This document shows, one piece after another, positions 25,752-35,462 of a stretch of DNA of 64,000 nucleotides. Numbering within the stretch: position 1 is the stretch's first letter; the number at the start of each line of letters is the position of its first letter. The stretch is taken from assembly GCF_002356315.1 (NCBI RefSeq), contig NZ_AP018164.1, positions 3,596,001 to 3,660,000 of the forward strand. The letters are read 5' to 3'. The translations under genes and the position numbers were made by a program. The notes under the pieces are model-generated. The model made no database searches, was not told the origin of the DNA, and was given only the letters and a program-made list of their open reading frames with translations. Source of the stretch: Mycobacterium shigaense (GTDB lineage Bacteria; Actinomycetota; Actinomycetes; Mycobacteriales; Mycobacteriaceae).

Positions 25752-26858
25752 ATGGACTTCCAATTGAGCGATGAGCAGGCCCTGCTCCGCGACACCACGC
25801 GCGACCTGCTCTCGCGCACCTACGACCCCGAGAGCCGCAACAAGATCATCGGATCGGATCTCGGCTGGAGCCGCGAGGTGTGGAGCCAGCTCGCCGACAC
25901 CGGAATCCTGGGCCTCGGCTTCGATCCGGACGAGTCGGGCCAGATCGAGATCGCCGTCGTCCTCACCGAGGTCGGGCGCCGACTGGCCCCCGAACCCATC
26001 CTGCACGCGGCGCTGGGGCCCGGCGCACTGATCGCCGAACTGGGCACCGGCGAGCAGAAGCAGCTGCTCGACGAGGTCGCCGCCGGGCAGCGGCTGCTGG
26101 CATTCGCCCACCTCGAACCCACGCAGCGCGACCTGACCAAGGCGATCGCGACCAAGGCTGCGCAGCAAGGCGATTCGTGGGTGCTGAGCGGCCGGAAGAA
26201 CCCGGTGCTCGCCGGCGACTCCGCCGACACGCTGGTGGTCAGCGCCGCGTTGCCGAACGGCGGCACCGGCCTGTTCCTGGTCGACGCGGCGGCCGCGACC
26301 CGGCACCCGTACCCGACGTTCGACGGGCAGCGCGGCGCCCAGATCGACCTCGACTCCACCCCGGCACAGCCGCTCGGCGAGGCGGCGGATGCCACCCGGG
26401 CCGTCCGCGAGAACATCATCCGCACCCAGTCGGCGTTGTGCAGCGAGGCCGTCGGGGCGATGGAGGAGGCGCTGCGCCTCACCACCGATTACCTGAAGAC
26501 GCGCAAACAGTTCGGCGTCACGCTCAACAAGTTCCAGGCGCTCACCCAGCGCGCCGCCGACATGTACGTCTCGCTGGAACTGGCCCGCAGCATGGCCTTG
26601 TATGCGTCGATGTCGATCGCCGACGGCAACCTCGACCCGGTGATCGCCTCGCGGGCCAAGCTGCAGATCGGCCGCTCGGGCCGGCACATCGCCCAGGAGT
26701 CGATCCAGATGCACGGCGGCATCGGCGTGACCGCGGAATACCCGGTCAGCCATTACGCGGCCCGGCTCACCGCGATCGAAAACACCCTGGGCACTTCGGG
26801 CGAACACCTGCACAAGCTGATCGACGGGATCGGCGACTACGACCTGGTCCGCCTCTAA
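25752..26858 (+). CDS. Acyl-CoA dehydrogenase, second subunit of a FadE pair
   Basis: Acyl-CoA dehydrogenase-fold protein of 368 residues (start DFQLSDEQALLRDTTRDLLS). It keeps the FAD-domain fold and the C-terminal helix block QFGVTLNKFQALTQRAADMY and QESIQMHGGIGVTAEYPVSH. The central beta region is diverged and the usual C-terminal catalytic YEGT block is absent, as expected of the partner subunit of a heteromeric FadE. The ATG at 25752 follows the first subunit by seven bases. It ends one base before the convergent eis stop. Co-transcription and opposite conservation patterns argue for one mixed enzyme rather than two independent ones. Confidence 0.86.
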   Translation: MDFQLSDEQALLRDTTRDLLSRTYDPESRNKIIGSDLGWSREVWSQLADTGILGLGFDPDESGQIEIAVVLTEVGRRLAPEPILHAALGPGALIAELGTGEQKQLLDEVAAGQRLLAFAHLEPTQRDLTKAIATKAAQQGDSWVLSGRKNPVLAGDSADTLVVSAALPNGGTGLFLVDAAAATRHPYPTFDGQRGAQIDLDSTPAQPLGEAADATRAVRENIIRTQSALCSEAVGAMEEALRLTTDYLKTRKQFGVTLNKFQALTQRAADMYVSLELARSMALYASMSIADGNLDPVIASRAKLQIGRSGRHIAQESIQMHGGIGVTAEYPVSHYAARLTAIENTLGTSGEHLHKLIDGIGDYDLVRL

Positions 26859-28046
26859 CTAGAACTCCATCCCGGACGCGGCCGGAACATCGGTTGCAAA
26901 AGCGGTATCGAGACAACGCAACAGACGAGAGTCCTTGGTGCGCAACCGGTTCGCCGCGGCAAGCGTTGACGCACGATGCGCCCCCAGATACAGACTGCCC
27001 AGGACATCAATACCCATCTCGACGTCAGCGGTCTCGTCGGTCGGAGTGCAGCGAGCGTGGCCGTCACGGATCTGCAATGCGAACCGACCACTCCCCGAAA
27101 CCTCAAGCACTGCAGAAAGATCCGCGCCATAGGTGCGCGCCTCGAGCACTGCGGCGACGTCGATGATGCGCAGCCATACCGCATCCTGACGGCCGGTCGT
27201 CCGCGCGACGCGGTGATCGGTCAGCAGATACGGCAACGCGTCGTCTGGATGCGTGGTGATGACCACCTTCTCTTTCTTGTCGAGGCCCAGCAGTACCCGC
27301 CACAAGGCGACGTGCGCGTCGGTGGTCAGCGCCCTGAACTCGACGACCCGCACCACCCGGGCATCGGCATCGTCCATCTGGTAGAGCGCATAGCCGTCGG
27401 GATGCAGCAGGCCAAAGGCTTTCGGCTCGGCCAGTAGCAGATCCCACAGCACCGGTGGACGAGCCAATCCACCCGGCACCCGTTGGCACCAACGGTCGTG
27501 GATCGCCACCAACTCGCCACGGCGCTCCGCGGGCCGGACCAGCCGGACCCCGCCGATATGGGGTACGTCAGCGTGGAATTCGGCGAAACGTCGCTCAACA
27601 GTAAATTCGTGCGCGATGGTGGCGGGCCCGTAGCCGAACCGGCCGTAGATGCCGCCCTCGCTGGCATACAGACCGGCTAGCGGATAACCGGAAACCGCTA
27701 TACGCCGGTGCAATTCGGCACACATTGCGCGAAGTAATCCGCGCCGGCGGTGGGTCGGTGCGACCGCGACGAAGCTGAGACCGGCCATCGGAAGCACCGC
27801 TGAGCCCGGCACCGTCACACGCAGATCCAAACACAGCGCCATGCCGACAACCTGAGAGCCATCACAGATCACCACCGCGCCGTCGGCGGGGATCAGGGCG
27901 CGCCACGCAGCCACTTCGGCGGCGATGAAGTTGCTGAAGCTGGCGGCACCCAACAGGTACATCGCCGACCAGTCGTCGTCGGTTGGACTGCGAACGGTCA
28001 GCCCCGCCGGTAGTTGATCGGGATTCACGGAATGCGACTGTGGCAT
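26859..28046 (-). CDS. eis: Eis-family N-acetyltransferase
   Basis: GNAT-type acetyltransferase; M. tuberculosis Eis acetylates aminoglycosides at several positions, and also host and polyamine substrates. The 395-residue product shows the acetyl-CoA loop [14 protein letters not shown] (95-108), the proton-donor Tyr134 in [10 protein letters not shown], and a C-terminal Phe whose carboxylate acts as base, all as in the known enzyme. The central GNAT and C-terminal sterol-carrier-like domains are complete. ATG 28046 is chosen ([10 protein letters not shown]); a longer frame from 28163 overlaps the promoter of the divergent gene. The locus is syntenic with Rv2416c. Aminoglycoside effect depends on expression and cannot be told here. 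Confidence 0.94.
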   Translation of the reverse strand: MPQSHSVNPDQLPAGLTVRSPTDDDWSAMYLLGAASFSNFIAAEVAAWRALIPADGAVVICDGSQVVGMALCLDLRVTVPGSAVLPMAGLSFVAVAPTHRRRGLLRAMCAELHRRIAVSGYPLAGLYASEGGIYGRFGYGPATIAHEFTVERRFAEFHADVPHIGGVRLVRPAERRGELVAIHDRWCQRVPGGLARPPVLWDLLLAEPKAFGLLHPDGYALYQMDDADARVVRVVEFRALTTDAHVALWRVLLGLDKKEKVVITTHPDDALPYLLTDHRVARTTGRQDAVWLRIIDVAAVLEARTYGADLSAVLEVSGSGRFALQIRDGHARCTPTDETADVEMGIDVLGSLYLGAHRASTLAAANRLRTKDSRLLRCLDTAFATDVPAASGMEF

Positions 28047-28150
28047 ACCGTGCGCCCGCGCGCAGCCGAATATTCCCGATAGCTGGTACGGGGGTAACGA
28101 CGCGCAACCGCGGTTCGCATAATGAGTGAACCCGCACCGGCAAAGGAGCC

Positions 28151-29212
28151 ATGATGACCACAATCAGCACCGACCGTCCGTTGCGCGTGATTCAGTGGAC
28201 GACCGGCAACATCGGCCGGCGGTCGCTGCACGCCATCATCGGCCGCGACGACATGGAGCTGGTGGGCGTCTATGCCCACGGCGCCGACAAGGTCGGTGTC
28301 GACGCCGCCGAGCTGGCCGGCTGGCCGGATCCGACCGGGGTGACGGCCACCAACGACATCGACGCGCTGATCGCGCTGGGCGCCGACGCCTGTTGCTATA
28401 ACCCGTTGTGGCCCAGCGTCGACGAGCTGGTCCGGCTGCTGGAGTCCGGGGTCAATGTATGCTCCAGCGCGGCCTGGATCACCGGTGGCAAGCAGACGCC
28501 GCAGGACCGCAAGCGCATCGAGGACGCCTGCCACAAGGGCAACACCACCATCTTCGGCAGCGGCGCTCACCCCGGGATAACGAACATGGTCGGCATGGTG
28601 CTGTCGGCTTCGTGCGAGCGCGTCGACGAAATCCGGATCACCGAGTCGGTGGACTGCTCGACTTACGAGTCCGCGGAAACCCAGACCGCCATGGGCTTCT
28701 CGCAAGACCCCGAGACCCCCGGTCTCGCGGAGAACGTGCGCCGGGAAAGCGAGGTCTTCGCCGAGTCGGCGGCAATGATGGCCGACGCGATCGGGGCGAA
28801 GCTGGACAGGATGACCTTCGACGTCACGTTCACCGCCGCCACCGGTGACTCCGACCTGGGCTTCATGAAGATCCCCGCGGGAACTGTCGGCGGAGTCTAC
28901 GGCTACCACCGCGGCTGGCAGGGCGACCGCAACGTCGTCAGCGTCGGCTTCAACTGGACCATGGGCAGTCACGTAAAGCCGCCCAAGCCACTCGAGCACG
29001 GCCACGTCATCCAGGTTTTCGGGCTGCCCAACATGCGCACGGTCCTGCACTGCCTGCCGCCGAAAGACTGGACAGAACCCGGATTCATGGGGTTGGGAAT
29101 GATTTACACGGCCATGCCGGTTACCAATGCCGTCCCGGCGGTGGTGGCCGCCGCACCCGGGATAATGACGCTTGCCGATTTGCCGCCGGTAACCGGTCGC
29201 GTCGCACCCTGA
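28151..29212 (+). CDS. Dihydrodipicolinate reductase-like NAD(P)-dependent protein
   Basis: A 353-residue protein with an N-terminal Rossmann fold ([17 protein letters not shown]) and a C-terminal alpha/beta domain like that of dihydrodipicolinate or diaminopimelate dehydrogenases. It is longer than DapB and lacks its catalytic His-rich E(L/A)HHxxK block, so it is not DapB itself. Mycobacteria carry many such paralogs, often beside lipid or sterol genes; the substrate is unknown. AAAGGAG lies just before the ATG-ATG pair (28151/28154). It diverges from eis over about 100 bases. I see no operon partner; the MmpS gene starts 144 bases downstream. Confidence 0.75.
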   Translation: MMTTISTDRPLRVIQWTTGNIGRRSLHAIIGRDDMELVGVYAHGADKVGVDAAELAGWPDPTGVTATNDIDALIALGADACCYNPLWPSVDELVRLLESGVNVCSSAAWITGGKQTPQDRKRIEDACHKGNTTIFGSGAHPGITNMVGMVLSASCERVDEIRITESVDCSTYESAETQTAMGFSQDPETPGLAENVRRESEVFAESAAMMADAIGAKLDRMTFDVTFTAATGDSDLGFMKIPAGTVGGVYGYHRGWQGDRNVVSVGFNWTMGSHVKPPKPLEHGHVIQVFGLPNMRTVLHCLPPKDWTEPGFMGLGMIYTAMPVTNAVPAVVAAAPGIMTLADLPPVTGRVAP

Positions 29213-29291
29213 CGCTATGGCGTTTGCCACACGGAGTGTACCCGGAGGAACGGTTCCGTGCCTTAAGGTCTAGAGTACTTAGCCGAGCAAA

Positions 29292-29305
29292 TTGTCGGTC
29301 GACAA
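29292..29305. promoter_or_regulatory. Inverted repeat upstream of mmpS, possible operator
   Basis: TTGTCG and CGACAA, perfect 6-base arms around a GT centre, lie 52 bases before the mmpS start. Mycobacterial mmpS-mmpL pairs are usually controlled by a TetR or MarR repressor binding such repeats. No repressor gene is adjacent here, so the regulator would be encoded elsewhere. Confidence 0.4.
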
Positions 29306-29356
29306 CCAGTGTTGCCAAGGGCGGTGGTCCGCAGCGGCGAGCGGAAGGCGGTCAAG

Positions 29357-29794
29357 ATGGGTGCCATATCCCGGGCGCTCAGGAGAGCGTGGATACCCCT
29401 GTTGTTGGTGGTGGTACTTGCCACGTCGACCCTGGTGGTATCGCGCCTGCACAGAATTTTCGGGTCCGAGGACCTCAACGCGAATGCGGGCAAGGGGATC
29501 GAGATCGTGCAATTCAATCCGAAGGTCGTCGTCTACGACATCTCCGGCCCACCGGGATCCACCGCGAACATCAATTACTGGGACGAGAACGCCAACACCC
29601 ACCAGATCAACGATGCCCCACTGCCCTGGTCGACGACCATCTCGACGACGTTGCCATCGGTGAGCGCCAACATCATGGCGCAAAGCGACGGCCGCACGAT
29701 CAGCTGCAAGATCACGGTGGACGGCGTGGTCCGCGATAGCCAAAACTCCGACGGCCACAACGCCCAGACCTTCTGCCTGGTGAAGTCCGCATGA
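29357..29794 (+). CDS. mmpS: MmpS-family membrane protein
   Basis: Small accessory subunit of an MmpL transporter, 145 residues. It has a short basic cytosolic start (MGAISRALRRAW), one transmembrane helix (IPLLLVVVLATSTLVVS) and an extracytoplasmic beta-sandwich. The latter carries typical MmpS segments such as FNPKVVVYDISGP, NINYWDENANTHQ and GRTISCKITVDG. Two cysteines (SCKI and TFCL) could pair. ATG 29357 is preferred over an upstream GTG/ATG frame because it places the basic residues next to the helix. The stop region overlaps the mmpL ATG (ATGA), so the two are translated together. The cargo is unknown. Confidence 0.9.
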   Translation: MGAISRALRRAWIPLLLVVVLATSTLVVSRLHRIFGSEDLNANAGKGIEIVQFNPKVVVYDISGPPGSTANINYWDENANTHQINDAPLPWSTTISTTLPSVSANIMAQSDGRTISCKITVDGVVRDSQNSDGHNAQTFCLVKSA

Positions 29795-32730
29795 CCGACA
29801 TCGACAAGGCCGAGCGCGACGCCAGCGCGGCGGATACCGGCCCGATCAAGACCGCCAAGAGCCCCAGCATGGCCGACCGCGGCCACCGCCCCTACCTCCC
29901 CCACGCGGTCCGGATCTTCGCGATACCGATCATCCTGATCTGGGTTTTCGTCACGGTCCTGGTGAACGTCATCGTTCCCACCCTGGAGGTCGTGGGCGAG
30001 GCGCACTCGGCGCCGATGACCCCGCTGGACGCGCCGTCGATGAAGGCGATGATGCGGATGGGCCATAACTTCCGCGAATTCGATTCCAACAGCACGGTGA
30101 TGATCGTGCTGGAGGGCCAGCAACCCCTGGGCCCCGACGCACACAAGTACTACGACAAGCTGATTCGCGATCTGCGCGCGGATCCCAAGCACATTCAGCA
30201 CATTCAGGACTTCTGGGGTGACCGGCTGACGGCGGCCGGCGCGCAGAGCGCCGACGGCAAGGCCGCCTATGTGCAGATCAACCTCGCCGGTAACCAGGGC
30301 ACCACGCTGGCCAACGAGTCGGTGGATGCCGTCCGCAAGGCCATCGAGGAGAACAAGGCGCCGCCCGGCGTGAAGGCCTACGTCACCGGTCCCGCCGCGT
30401 TGTCCGACGACATGCACATCATCGGTAACGCCAGCCTGGCGACGATCACGCTGTTCACCCTGGGCGCGATCGCGATCATGCTCCTGCTGGTCTACCGGTC
30501 CATCGTCACCACGTTGGTCCAGCTGTTCATGACCTTTGTCGCGTTGGCGTGTGCGCGGGGTGTCGTCGCGGTTCTGGCGTATCACAACGCATTTGGGCTC
30601 ACGACGTTCGCGGCGAACATCCTCACCATGCTGGCGATCGCCGCGGGAACGGACTACGGCATCTTCCTGGTCGGCCGCTATCAAGAGGCCTTGTCGGCGG
30701 GCGAGGATCGAGAAGACGCGTACTACACCACCTTCAAGGGCGTGACCCCGGTCATCTTGGGCTCGGGCCTGACGATCGCCGGCGCGACCTATTGCCTGAG
30801 CTTTTCGCGGTTGCCGTGGTTCAACACTATGGGCGCGCCCGTGGCGATCGGCATGCTGGTCGTGGTGCTGGCCGGAATCACGCTGGGCCCCGCGGTGGTT
30901 TTCATCGGCAGCCGCTTCCACCTCTTCGAGAGGCAGGCCAAGCGCGGCCGGCTGTGGCGCCGGGTGGGTACCGCCGTAGTACGTTGGCCCGCACCGATTT
31001 TGGCCGTCAGCGCCGCCGTCGTGCTGGTCGGCATGATCGCCCTGCCGAGCTTTCACACCAGCTACAACGACCGGCATTATCTGCCGCTGTCGGCCCCGTC
31101 CAACCAGGGGCAGGAAGCCGCGAACCGGCACTTCTCCGAGGCGCGGATGAACCCCGACCTGTTGATGGTCGAGTCCGACCACGACATGCGCAACCCGGCC
31201 GACATGCTGGTGCTCGACCGGGTCGCCAAGAACGAGATGCGCACGCTGGGCATCGCGATGGTCCAGGACATCACCCGGCCGCTGGGCATTCCGATTCAGC
31301 ACAGCTCGATACCGTTCCAGAACAGCATCCAGAGCCAGACCACGATGCAGAACATGGGCTTCCTCAAGGAGCGCATCGCCGACATCCTCAAGATGGCCGA
31401 CGACCTGCAGACGCAGATCGACACCTCCCAGCGCCAGTACGAGGTGTCACTGGATCTGGCCAACGCAGCCGACGACAGCGCGAAGACCACGGCGGTGACG
31501 TCGCAGATCACCGACAGCCTGCGAGATCACATCGCGGATTTCGACGACACGTTCCGGCCGGTCCGCACGTACTTCTACTGGGAGAAGCACTGCTACGACA
31601 TCCCGATCTGCATCGGGTTGCGGTCCCTGTTCGACACCTTCGACGGTTTCGACCAACTCGCCGAACAGTTCCACTACCTCACGACCGACATCCAGCACAC
31701 CGCCAAGGCCTCACGCGACCTGACGGCGCTGTTCCCCACTTTGATCACAACGCTGAAGACGACCCGGGGCATCACGTTGACGCTTTACCAGACGTTCAAG
31801 GCGATGATCGATCAGATGGAGGCGATGAGCAACACCGCCATCGTGATGGGGCAGAGCTTCGACAACTCCAAGAACGACGATTTCTTCTATCTGCCGCCGG
31901 AAGCCTTCGACAACCCCGATTTCCAGACGGGTCTGCGCATGTTCCTGTCGCCGGACGGTAAGTCGGCACGGTTCTTCATCACCCATCAGGGCGATCCGAT
32001 GTCGCCGGAGGGCATCGCCCGGGTCGACGCCGAACGCACCGCCGCGCAGGAGGGGCTGAAGCAGTCGTCGCTGTCGGATGCCCGGGTGTATCTCGGCGGA
32101 ACCGCCGCGACGTTCAAGGACATGGCCGACGGCGAGAAATACGACCTGATGATCGCGGTGGTGTCGGCGCTGACGCTGATCTTCATGATCATGCTGCTGC
32201 TCACCCGAAGCGTGGTGGCCGCGTTGGTGATCGTGGGCACCGCGGCCAGCTCGATCGCGGCGTCATTCGGTCTTTCCGTGCTGATTTGGCAGGATCTGTT
32301 CGGCATCCGCATCCACTGGATCGTGATGGCGCTGTCGGTCATCATCCTGTTGGCCGTCGGATCCGACTACAACCTGCTGCTGGTCTCCCGATTCAAAGAG
32401 GAGATCCATCACGGGCTCAAGACGGGGATCATCCGATCGATGGCCGGCACGGGTGGAGTGGTGACGGCGGCCGGGCTGGTGTTCGCTTTCACGATGGCGG
32501 CGATGCTGGGCAGCGAACTGCGGGTGTTGGGGCAATTCGGGTCCACGGTCTGCATCGGCCTGTTGCTCGACACCCTGATCGTGCGAACGCTGCTGATGCC
32601 GTCGATCGCCACGCTGCTCGGACGCTGGTTCTGGTGGCCGCTGGTCGTGCACCCGCGCGGCGACTACGGTCGTCGGCCCGTGCCCGCTGCCGCTCCCGTG
32701 GCGCCGGCCGCGTCAGGCGCCCGGAGCTAG
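29791..32730 (+). CDS. mmpL: MmpL-family (RND) lipid/siderophore transporter, MmpL4/5-like
   Basis: Inner-membrane RND exporter of 979 residues, driven by the proton gradient. Two six-helix bundles each hold the family proton-relay motif: GTDYGIFLVGRYQEAL in the first and GSDYNLLLVSRFKEE in the second, with both Asp-Tyr pairs intact. Between them lies a long periplasmic region (about 490-690) rich in heptads, with a Cys pair in KHCYDIPICIG, like the extended coiled-coil hairpin of MmpL4/MmpL5. Those export siderophores or act in drug efflux with an MmpS partner. The gene is coupled to mmpS by ATGA. Its 3' end overlaps the convergent degV stop by 18 bases. The locus has no MmpL in M. tuberculosis. 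Confidence 0.92.
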   Translation: MTDIDKAERDASAADTGPIKTAKSPSMADRGHRPYLPHAVRIFAIPIILIWVFVTVLVNVIVPTLEVVGEAHSAPMTPLDAPSMKAMMRMGHNFREFDSNSTVMIVLEGQQPLGPDAHKYYDKLIRDLRADPKHIQHIQDFWGDRLTAAGAQSADGKAAYVQINLAGNQGTTLANESVDAVRKAIEENKAPPGVKAYVTGPAALSDDMHIIGNASLATITLFTLGAIAIMLLLVYRSIVTTLVQLFMTFVALACARGVVAVLAYHNAFGLTTFAANILTMLAIAAGTDYGIFLVGRYQEALSAGEDREDAYYTTFKGVTPVILGSGLTIAGATYCLSFSRLPWFNTMGAPVAIGMLVVVLAGITLGPAVVFIGSRFHLFERQAKRGRLWRRVGTAVVRWPAPILAVSAAVVLVGMIALPSFHTSYNDRHYLPLSAPSNQGQEAANRHFSEARMNPDLLMVESDHDMRNPADMLVLDRVAKNEMRTLGIAMVQDITRPLGIPIQHSSIPFQNSIQSQTTMQNMGFLKERIADILKMADDLQTQIDTSQRQYEVSLDLANAADDSAKTTAVTSQITDSLRDHIADFDDTFRPVRTYFYWEKHCYDIPICIGLRSLFDTFDGFDQLAEQFHYLTTDIQHTAKASRDLTALFPTLITTLKTTRGITLTLYQTFKAMIDQMEAMSNTAIVMGQSFDNSKNDDFFYLPPEAFDNPDFQTGLRMFLSPDGKSARFFITHQGDPMSPEGIARVDAERTAAQEGLKQSSLSDARVYLGGTAATFKDMADGEKYDLMIAVVSALTLIFMIMLLLTRSVVAALVIVGTAASSIAASFGLSVLIWQDLFGIRIHWIVMALSVIILLAVGSDYNLLLVSRFKEEIHHGLKTGIIRSMAGTGGVVTAAGLVFAFTMAAMLGSELRVLGQFGSTVCIGLLLDTLIVRTLLMPSIATLLGRWFWWPLVVHPRGDYGRRPVPAAAPVAPAASGARS

Positions 32731-33549
32731 GTCCAGGCACACCGCGACGGCGCCGGGGCCCACATGCACCCCGAGCACCGGTCCCAACGAGGTGACGATC
32801 GCCGGCTGGCATGCCGGGAGCTGCCGCGCCAGCGCGGCCGCCACCTCGTCGGCCCCGTCCGGGTTGACGACGTGGTGCACCGCCAGCGCCGCGACGCCGT
32901 CGCCGACGACCTCGCAGACCCGGTCGAGCATCGCAGTGGTCGCTTTGCTCACCGTCCGGACCCGTTGCGCCAGAACCAGTTTGCCGTCCTCGATGCACAG
33001 CAGTGGCTTGAGCGAGAGCGCGGTGCCCAGCCACGCCTTGGCGCCGCCGATCCGCCCGCTGCGCCGCAAGTTGTCCAATCCGTGCACCACGATGAACGCG
33101 CGGCCGCGGACGACGGCCGAATTCGCCGCGTCAGCAACGGAATCCAGGTCGCCGCCCGCGGCCGCGGCACGCGCGGCGGCCAGCGCGACAAATCCGGTGC
33201 CCATTGCCGCCGATTTCGAGTCGACGACCCGCACCGCCGGCCCGATCTCGGCCGCGGCCCGCACGGCCACCCCATACGTGCCCGACAGTGCCGACGAAAT
33301 GTGCACCGCCACCACGCCGTCGCCGTCGCTGTCGGCCAGGGCCTGGCGGTAGGCGGCTTCGAGCTCGGCGGGAGTGGCCGCCGCGGTCGTTGCTTGGTGT
33401 TCGTAGATTTCGTCGGGAATCTCGTCCACACCGTCGCGCAGGTCAGCGCCGTCGAGCAAAACATGCAGCGGGACAACGCGGATCGCCCACCTGCTCAGCA
33501 GATCGGCTGGCAGACGCGCTGACGCATCCGTCACCACCACGACGGGCAT
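32713..33549 (-). CDS. DegV family (fatty-acid-binding) protein
   Basis: A 278-residue EDD-fold protein beginning VVVVTDASARLPADLL. The DegV hallmarks are the TTAAATPAEL segment (threonine cap), HISSALSGTYGVA, and VHGLDNLRRSGRIGGAKAW. DegV/FakB proteins hold a fatty acid for phosphorylation by FakA; whether the mycobacterial protein does this is unknown. The gene is the last of the minus-strand run nadD-rsfS-gpgP-octT-degV. Its 3' end overlaps mmpL's end by 18 bases in the opposite direction. It corresponds to Rv2417c. Confidence 0.9.
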   Translation of the reverse strand: MPVVVVTDASARLPADLLSRWAIRVVPLHVLLDGADLRDGVDEIPDEIYEHQATTAAATPAELEAAYRQALADSDGDGVVAVHISSALSGTYGVAVRAAAEIGPAVRVVDSKSAAMGTGFVALAAARAAAAGGDLDSVADAANSAVVRGRAFIVVHGLDNLRRSGRIGGAKAWLGTALSLKPLLCIEDGKLVLAQRVRTVSKATTAMLDRVCEVVGDGVAALAVHHVVNPDGADEVAAALARQLPACQPAIVTSLGPVLGVHVGPGAVAVCLDLAPGA

Positions 33550-33551
33550 GG

Positions 33552-34403
33552 TCAGCCGCGCGGTTTCTCGGTCGCCACGCCGGCCTGATCGCGCGGCTCC
33601 TCCTCATCGCGCTGCGCGCTCTGCATCGTCACCACGCCGGCCTGATCGCGCGGCTCCTCCTCATCGCGCTGCGCGCTCTGCATCGTCACCACGCCGGCCT
33701 CGGCCAGCGCCTTGAGCATCAGCTCCGCGACCGCCCGGTGGGCCTCGAAATTCCAGTGGATGCCATCGGGATTACCCCGCCCGGTCATCACTTGTTCGGC
33801 CACCGCGGCCTTGAGGTCCACCAAGGGCACGTCGTGTTGCTGGGCCCATTCGGTGATCGCGGCTACCGTGCCGGTGCGGCCGTGATGAGCCTTGCCGTAC
33901 GTCTCGGCGATATGCACCGACGGCAGCGATGCCACAACCGGAATGCCGGGGCGGTTGAAATCGATTGCGGCCCTGGTCTGTTCGAGATACTCTGCGGTCA
34001 GGTGCGGCGGCAGCGCCGGCCGAGCCAGCGGCGAAAACCTCGGCTGCAACCAGCCGTAGCCGTCGCGGACCCAGCGCCGCAGCCACGGTGGGCGCACATA
34101 GCGGATCAGCTCCCGTAACGCGGTCGGCAACACAGACGGCAACGAGTCCATCCCGCTGGTCGCGAAAATCACCGCGCCCGCCCGCGGCAACGCCGCCCAC
34201 GCCCGCGGATCCTGGGTCGCCGCCCACCAGACGTCGCGGCAGGTCCAGCCGATGCGCCCGATCAATTCCATGTCCCAATCGAGTTGCGAGGCAACAAGGT
34301 TCGGCCAGATGCGCGGGTCGTCGGCGGGCAGCCCGCCGGTCGGGCCATAGTAGGACAGGGAGTCGGCAAAGATCAGCAGCGTGGGCCGTACGTCAGAGCA
34401 CAT
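33552..34403 (-). CDS. octT: Octanoyltransferase-like SGNH hydrolase (OctT)
   Basis: SGNH-fold acyltransferase. The M. tuberculosis ortholog Rv2418c octanoylates early intermediates of methylglucose lipopolysaccharide. The 283-residue product begins with the SGNH nucleophile block [11 protein letters not shown] and ends its core with the catalytic pair in [20 protein letters not shown] 34403 is chosen because longer starts overlap gpgP; the remaining 11-base overlap suggests coupling. Residues about 239-276 are two identical 19-residue repeats encoded by a 57-bp tandem duplication, giving a charged Arg/Glu-rich tail outside the catalytic core. The tail should not affect the fold but may vary between strains. 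Confidence 0.87.
   Translation of the reverse strand: MCSDVRPTLLIFADSLSYYGPTGGLPADDPRIWPNLVASQLDWDMELIGRIGWTCRDVWWAATQDPRAWAALPRAGAVIFATSGMDSLPSVLPTALRELIRYVRPPWLRRWVRDGYGWLQPRFSPLARPALPPHLTAEYLEQTRAAIDFNRPGIPVVASLPSVHIAETYGKAHHGRTGTVAAITEWAQQHDVPLVDLKAAVAEQVMTGRGNPDGIHWNFEAHRAVAELMLKALAEAGVVTMQSAQRDEEEPRDQAGVVTMQSAQRDEEEPRDQAGVATEKPRG
33575..33700 (-). repeat. In-frame 57-bp tandem repeat in the octT 3' end
   Basis: Two identical 57-base units lie at 33575-33631 and 33632-33688, followed by the first 12 bases of a third. The unit is a multiple of three, so each copy adds 19 residues ([19 protein letters not shown]) without breaking the frame. The structure is that of a VNTR or MIRU-like minisatellite embedded in a coding region. 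Copy number is likely to differ between isolates. Confidence 0.9.
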
Positions 34404-35067
34404 CGTTGGATACCTGCGCAGAGGCGTTCCACACATCGAGACGCCAACGGATGCCGTCCAGGTCGGCGACGCCGTCGTCGGAATGACCCGACAGCTGTAC
34501 CCAACTGGCATTGCCCATACCGCCCAGGACCGGCCAGTTGGCGACCGGAAGCCTCAGCAGCGCGGCCACCAAGGCCGCGATCAGGCCGCCGTGGGCCACC
34601 AGCACCACCGGCCGGTCCGGTTCGGCGAGTTCGCCCCATTCCGGTTCGCCGGACACCAACTCCGCGACCAGCGGCACGCTGCGCGCCGCGACGTCGACCC
34701 GGCTTTCCCCGCCGTGGGGCGCCCACGTCGCATCGTCGCGCCACGCCAGCCGTGCGCCGGGCGCCAGCGCGTCAACTTCGTTGTGCGACAAGCCCTGCCA
34801 GTCGCCGAGGTGAGTCTCGCGCAGCCGCCGGTCCACCCGGACCCGCAGCCCGGTCCGCTCCCCCAACTTGAGCGCGGTGTCGTAGGCGCGATGCAGATCC
34901 GACGACACGATCAGCAACGGTTGCAGCTTGCCCAGCACCTCTGCCGCGGCGACGGCTTGGGCGCGGCCCAGCTCGGTGAGCGCGGAGTCCAGCTGCCCCT
35001 GCATGCGGCTATCGGCATTGAAGTCGGTTTGGCCGTGTCGCAACATCACCAGACGACGGATGGTCAT
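34393..35067 (-). CDS. gpgP: Glucosyl-3-phosphoglycerate phosphatase
   Basis: Histidine-phosphatase-superfamily enzyme of 224 residues that removes the phosphate from glucosyl-3-phosphoglycerate, the second step of methylglucose lipopolysaccharide synthesis. The motif [11 protein letters not shown] near the N-terminus carries the phospho-acceptor His, with the partner Arg/Glu in [12 protein letters not shown] and the second His in VVLVAHGG. The ATG at 35067 overlaps the rsfS stop (ATGA). The following octT acts in the same pathway, so the pair is functionally linked. It is syntenic with Rv2419c. Confidence 0.91.
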   Translation of the reverse strand: MTIRRLVMLRHGQTDFNADSRMQGQLDSALTELGRAQAVAAAEVLGKLQPLLIVSSDLHRAYDTALKLGERTGLRVRVDRRLRETHLGDWQGLSHNEVDALAPGARLAWRDDATWAPHGGESRVDVAARSVPLVAELVSGEPEWGELAEPDRPVVLVAHGGLIAALVAALLRLPVANWPVLGGMGNASWVQLSGHSDDGVADLDGIRWRLDVWNASAQVSNDVL

Positions 35068-35462
35068 GGCGCGCTCGCCGAATCCTGCGAGTCTCCCGGA
35101 TCGTCGGTCAACTTGACGGGCACCGCGGGGCAATCGCTCCACAACCGGTCCAGGGCGTAGAAGTCGCGGTCGTCCTGATGCTGAATGTGCACGACGATGT
35201 CGCGGTAATCCAGCAACGTCCAGCGCCCCTCTCGAGTGCCTTCGCGGCGGGCCGGCTTGTAGCCGGCTTCGCGCATCTTCTCCTCGACCTCGTCGACGAT
35301 GGCGTTGACCTGTCGCTCGTTGGACGCCGAGGCGATTACGAAGCAGTCGGTGATCACCAGCTGTCCCGAGACGTCGATGACGACGACGTCGTCGGCCAGC
35401 TTGGCCGCCGCCGCGTTCGCCGCCACCGTCGCCATGTCGACGGCTTCCCGGGTCGCGCTCAC
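35064..35462 (-). CDS. rsfS: Ribosome silencing factor RsfS
   Basis: A 132-residue RsfS/DUF143-type protein that binds uL14 and blocks 30S-50S joining in starvation. Typical segments: [28 protein letters not shown] and [15 protein letters not shown], with a C-terminal DFYALDRLW. The start is GTG 35462, overlapping the nadD stop as GTGA; an internal ATG nine codons later is possible. The last 20 residues are an acidic tail. The gene order nadD-rsfS is conserved across many bacteria. Confidence 0.93.
   Translation of the reverse strand: MSATREAVDMATVAANAAAAKLADDVVVIDVSGQLVITDCFVIASASNERQVNAIVDEVEEKMREAGYKPARREGTREGRWTLLDYRDIVVHIQHQDDRDFYALDRLWSDCPAVPVKLTDDPGDSQDSASAP

Noticed and set aside
29575..31302. 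575-codon frame antisense to mmpL
   Set aside because: Mirror of mmpL codon use; no start context or homology.
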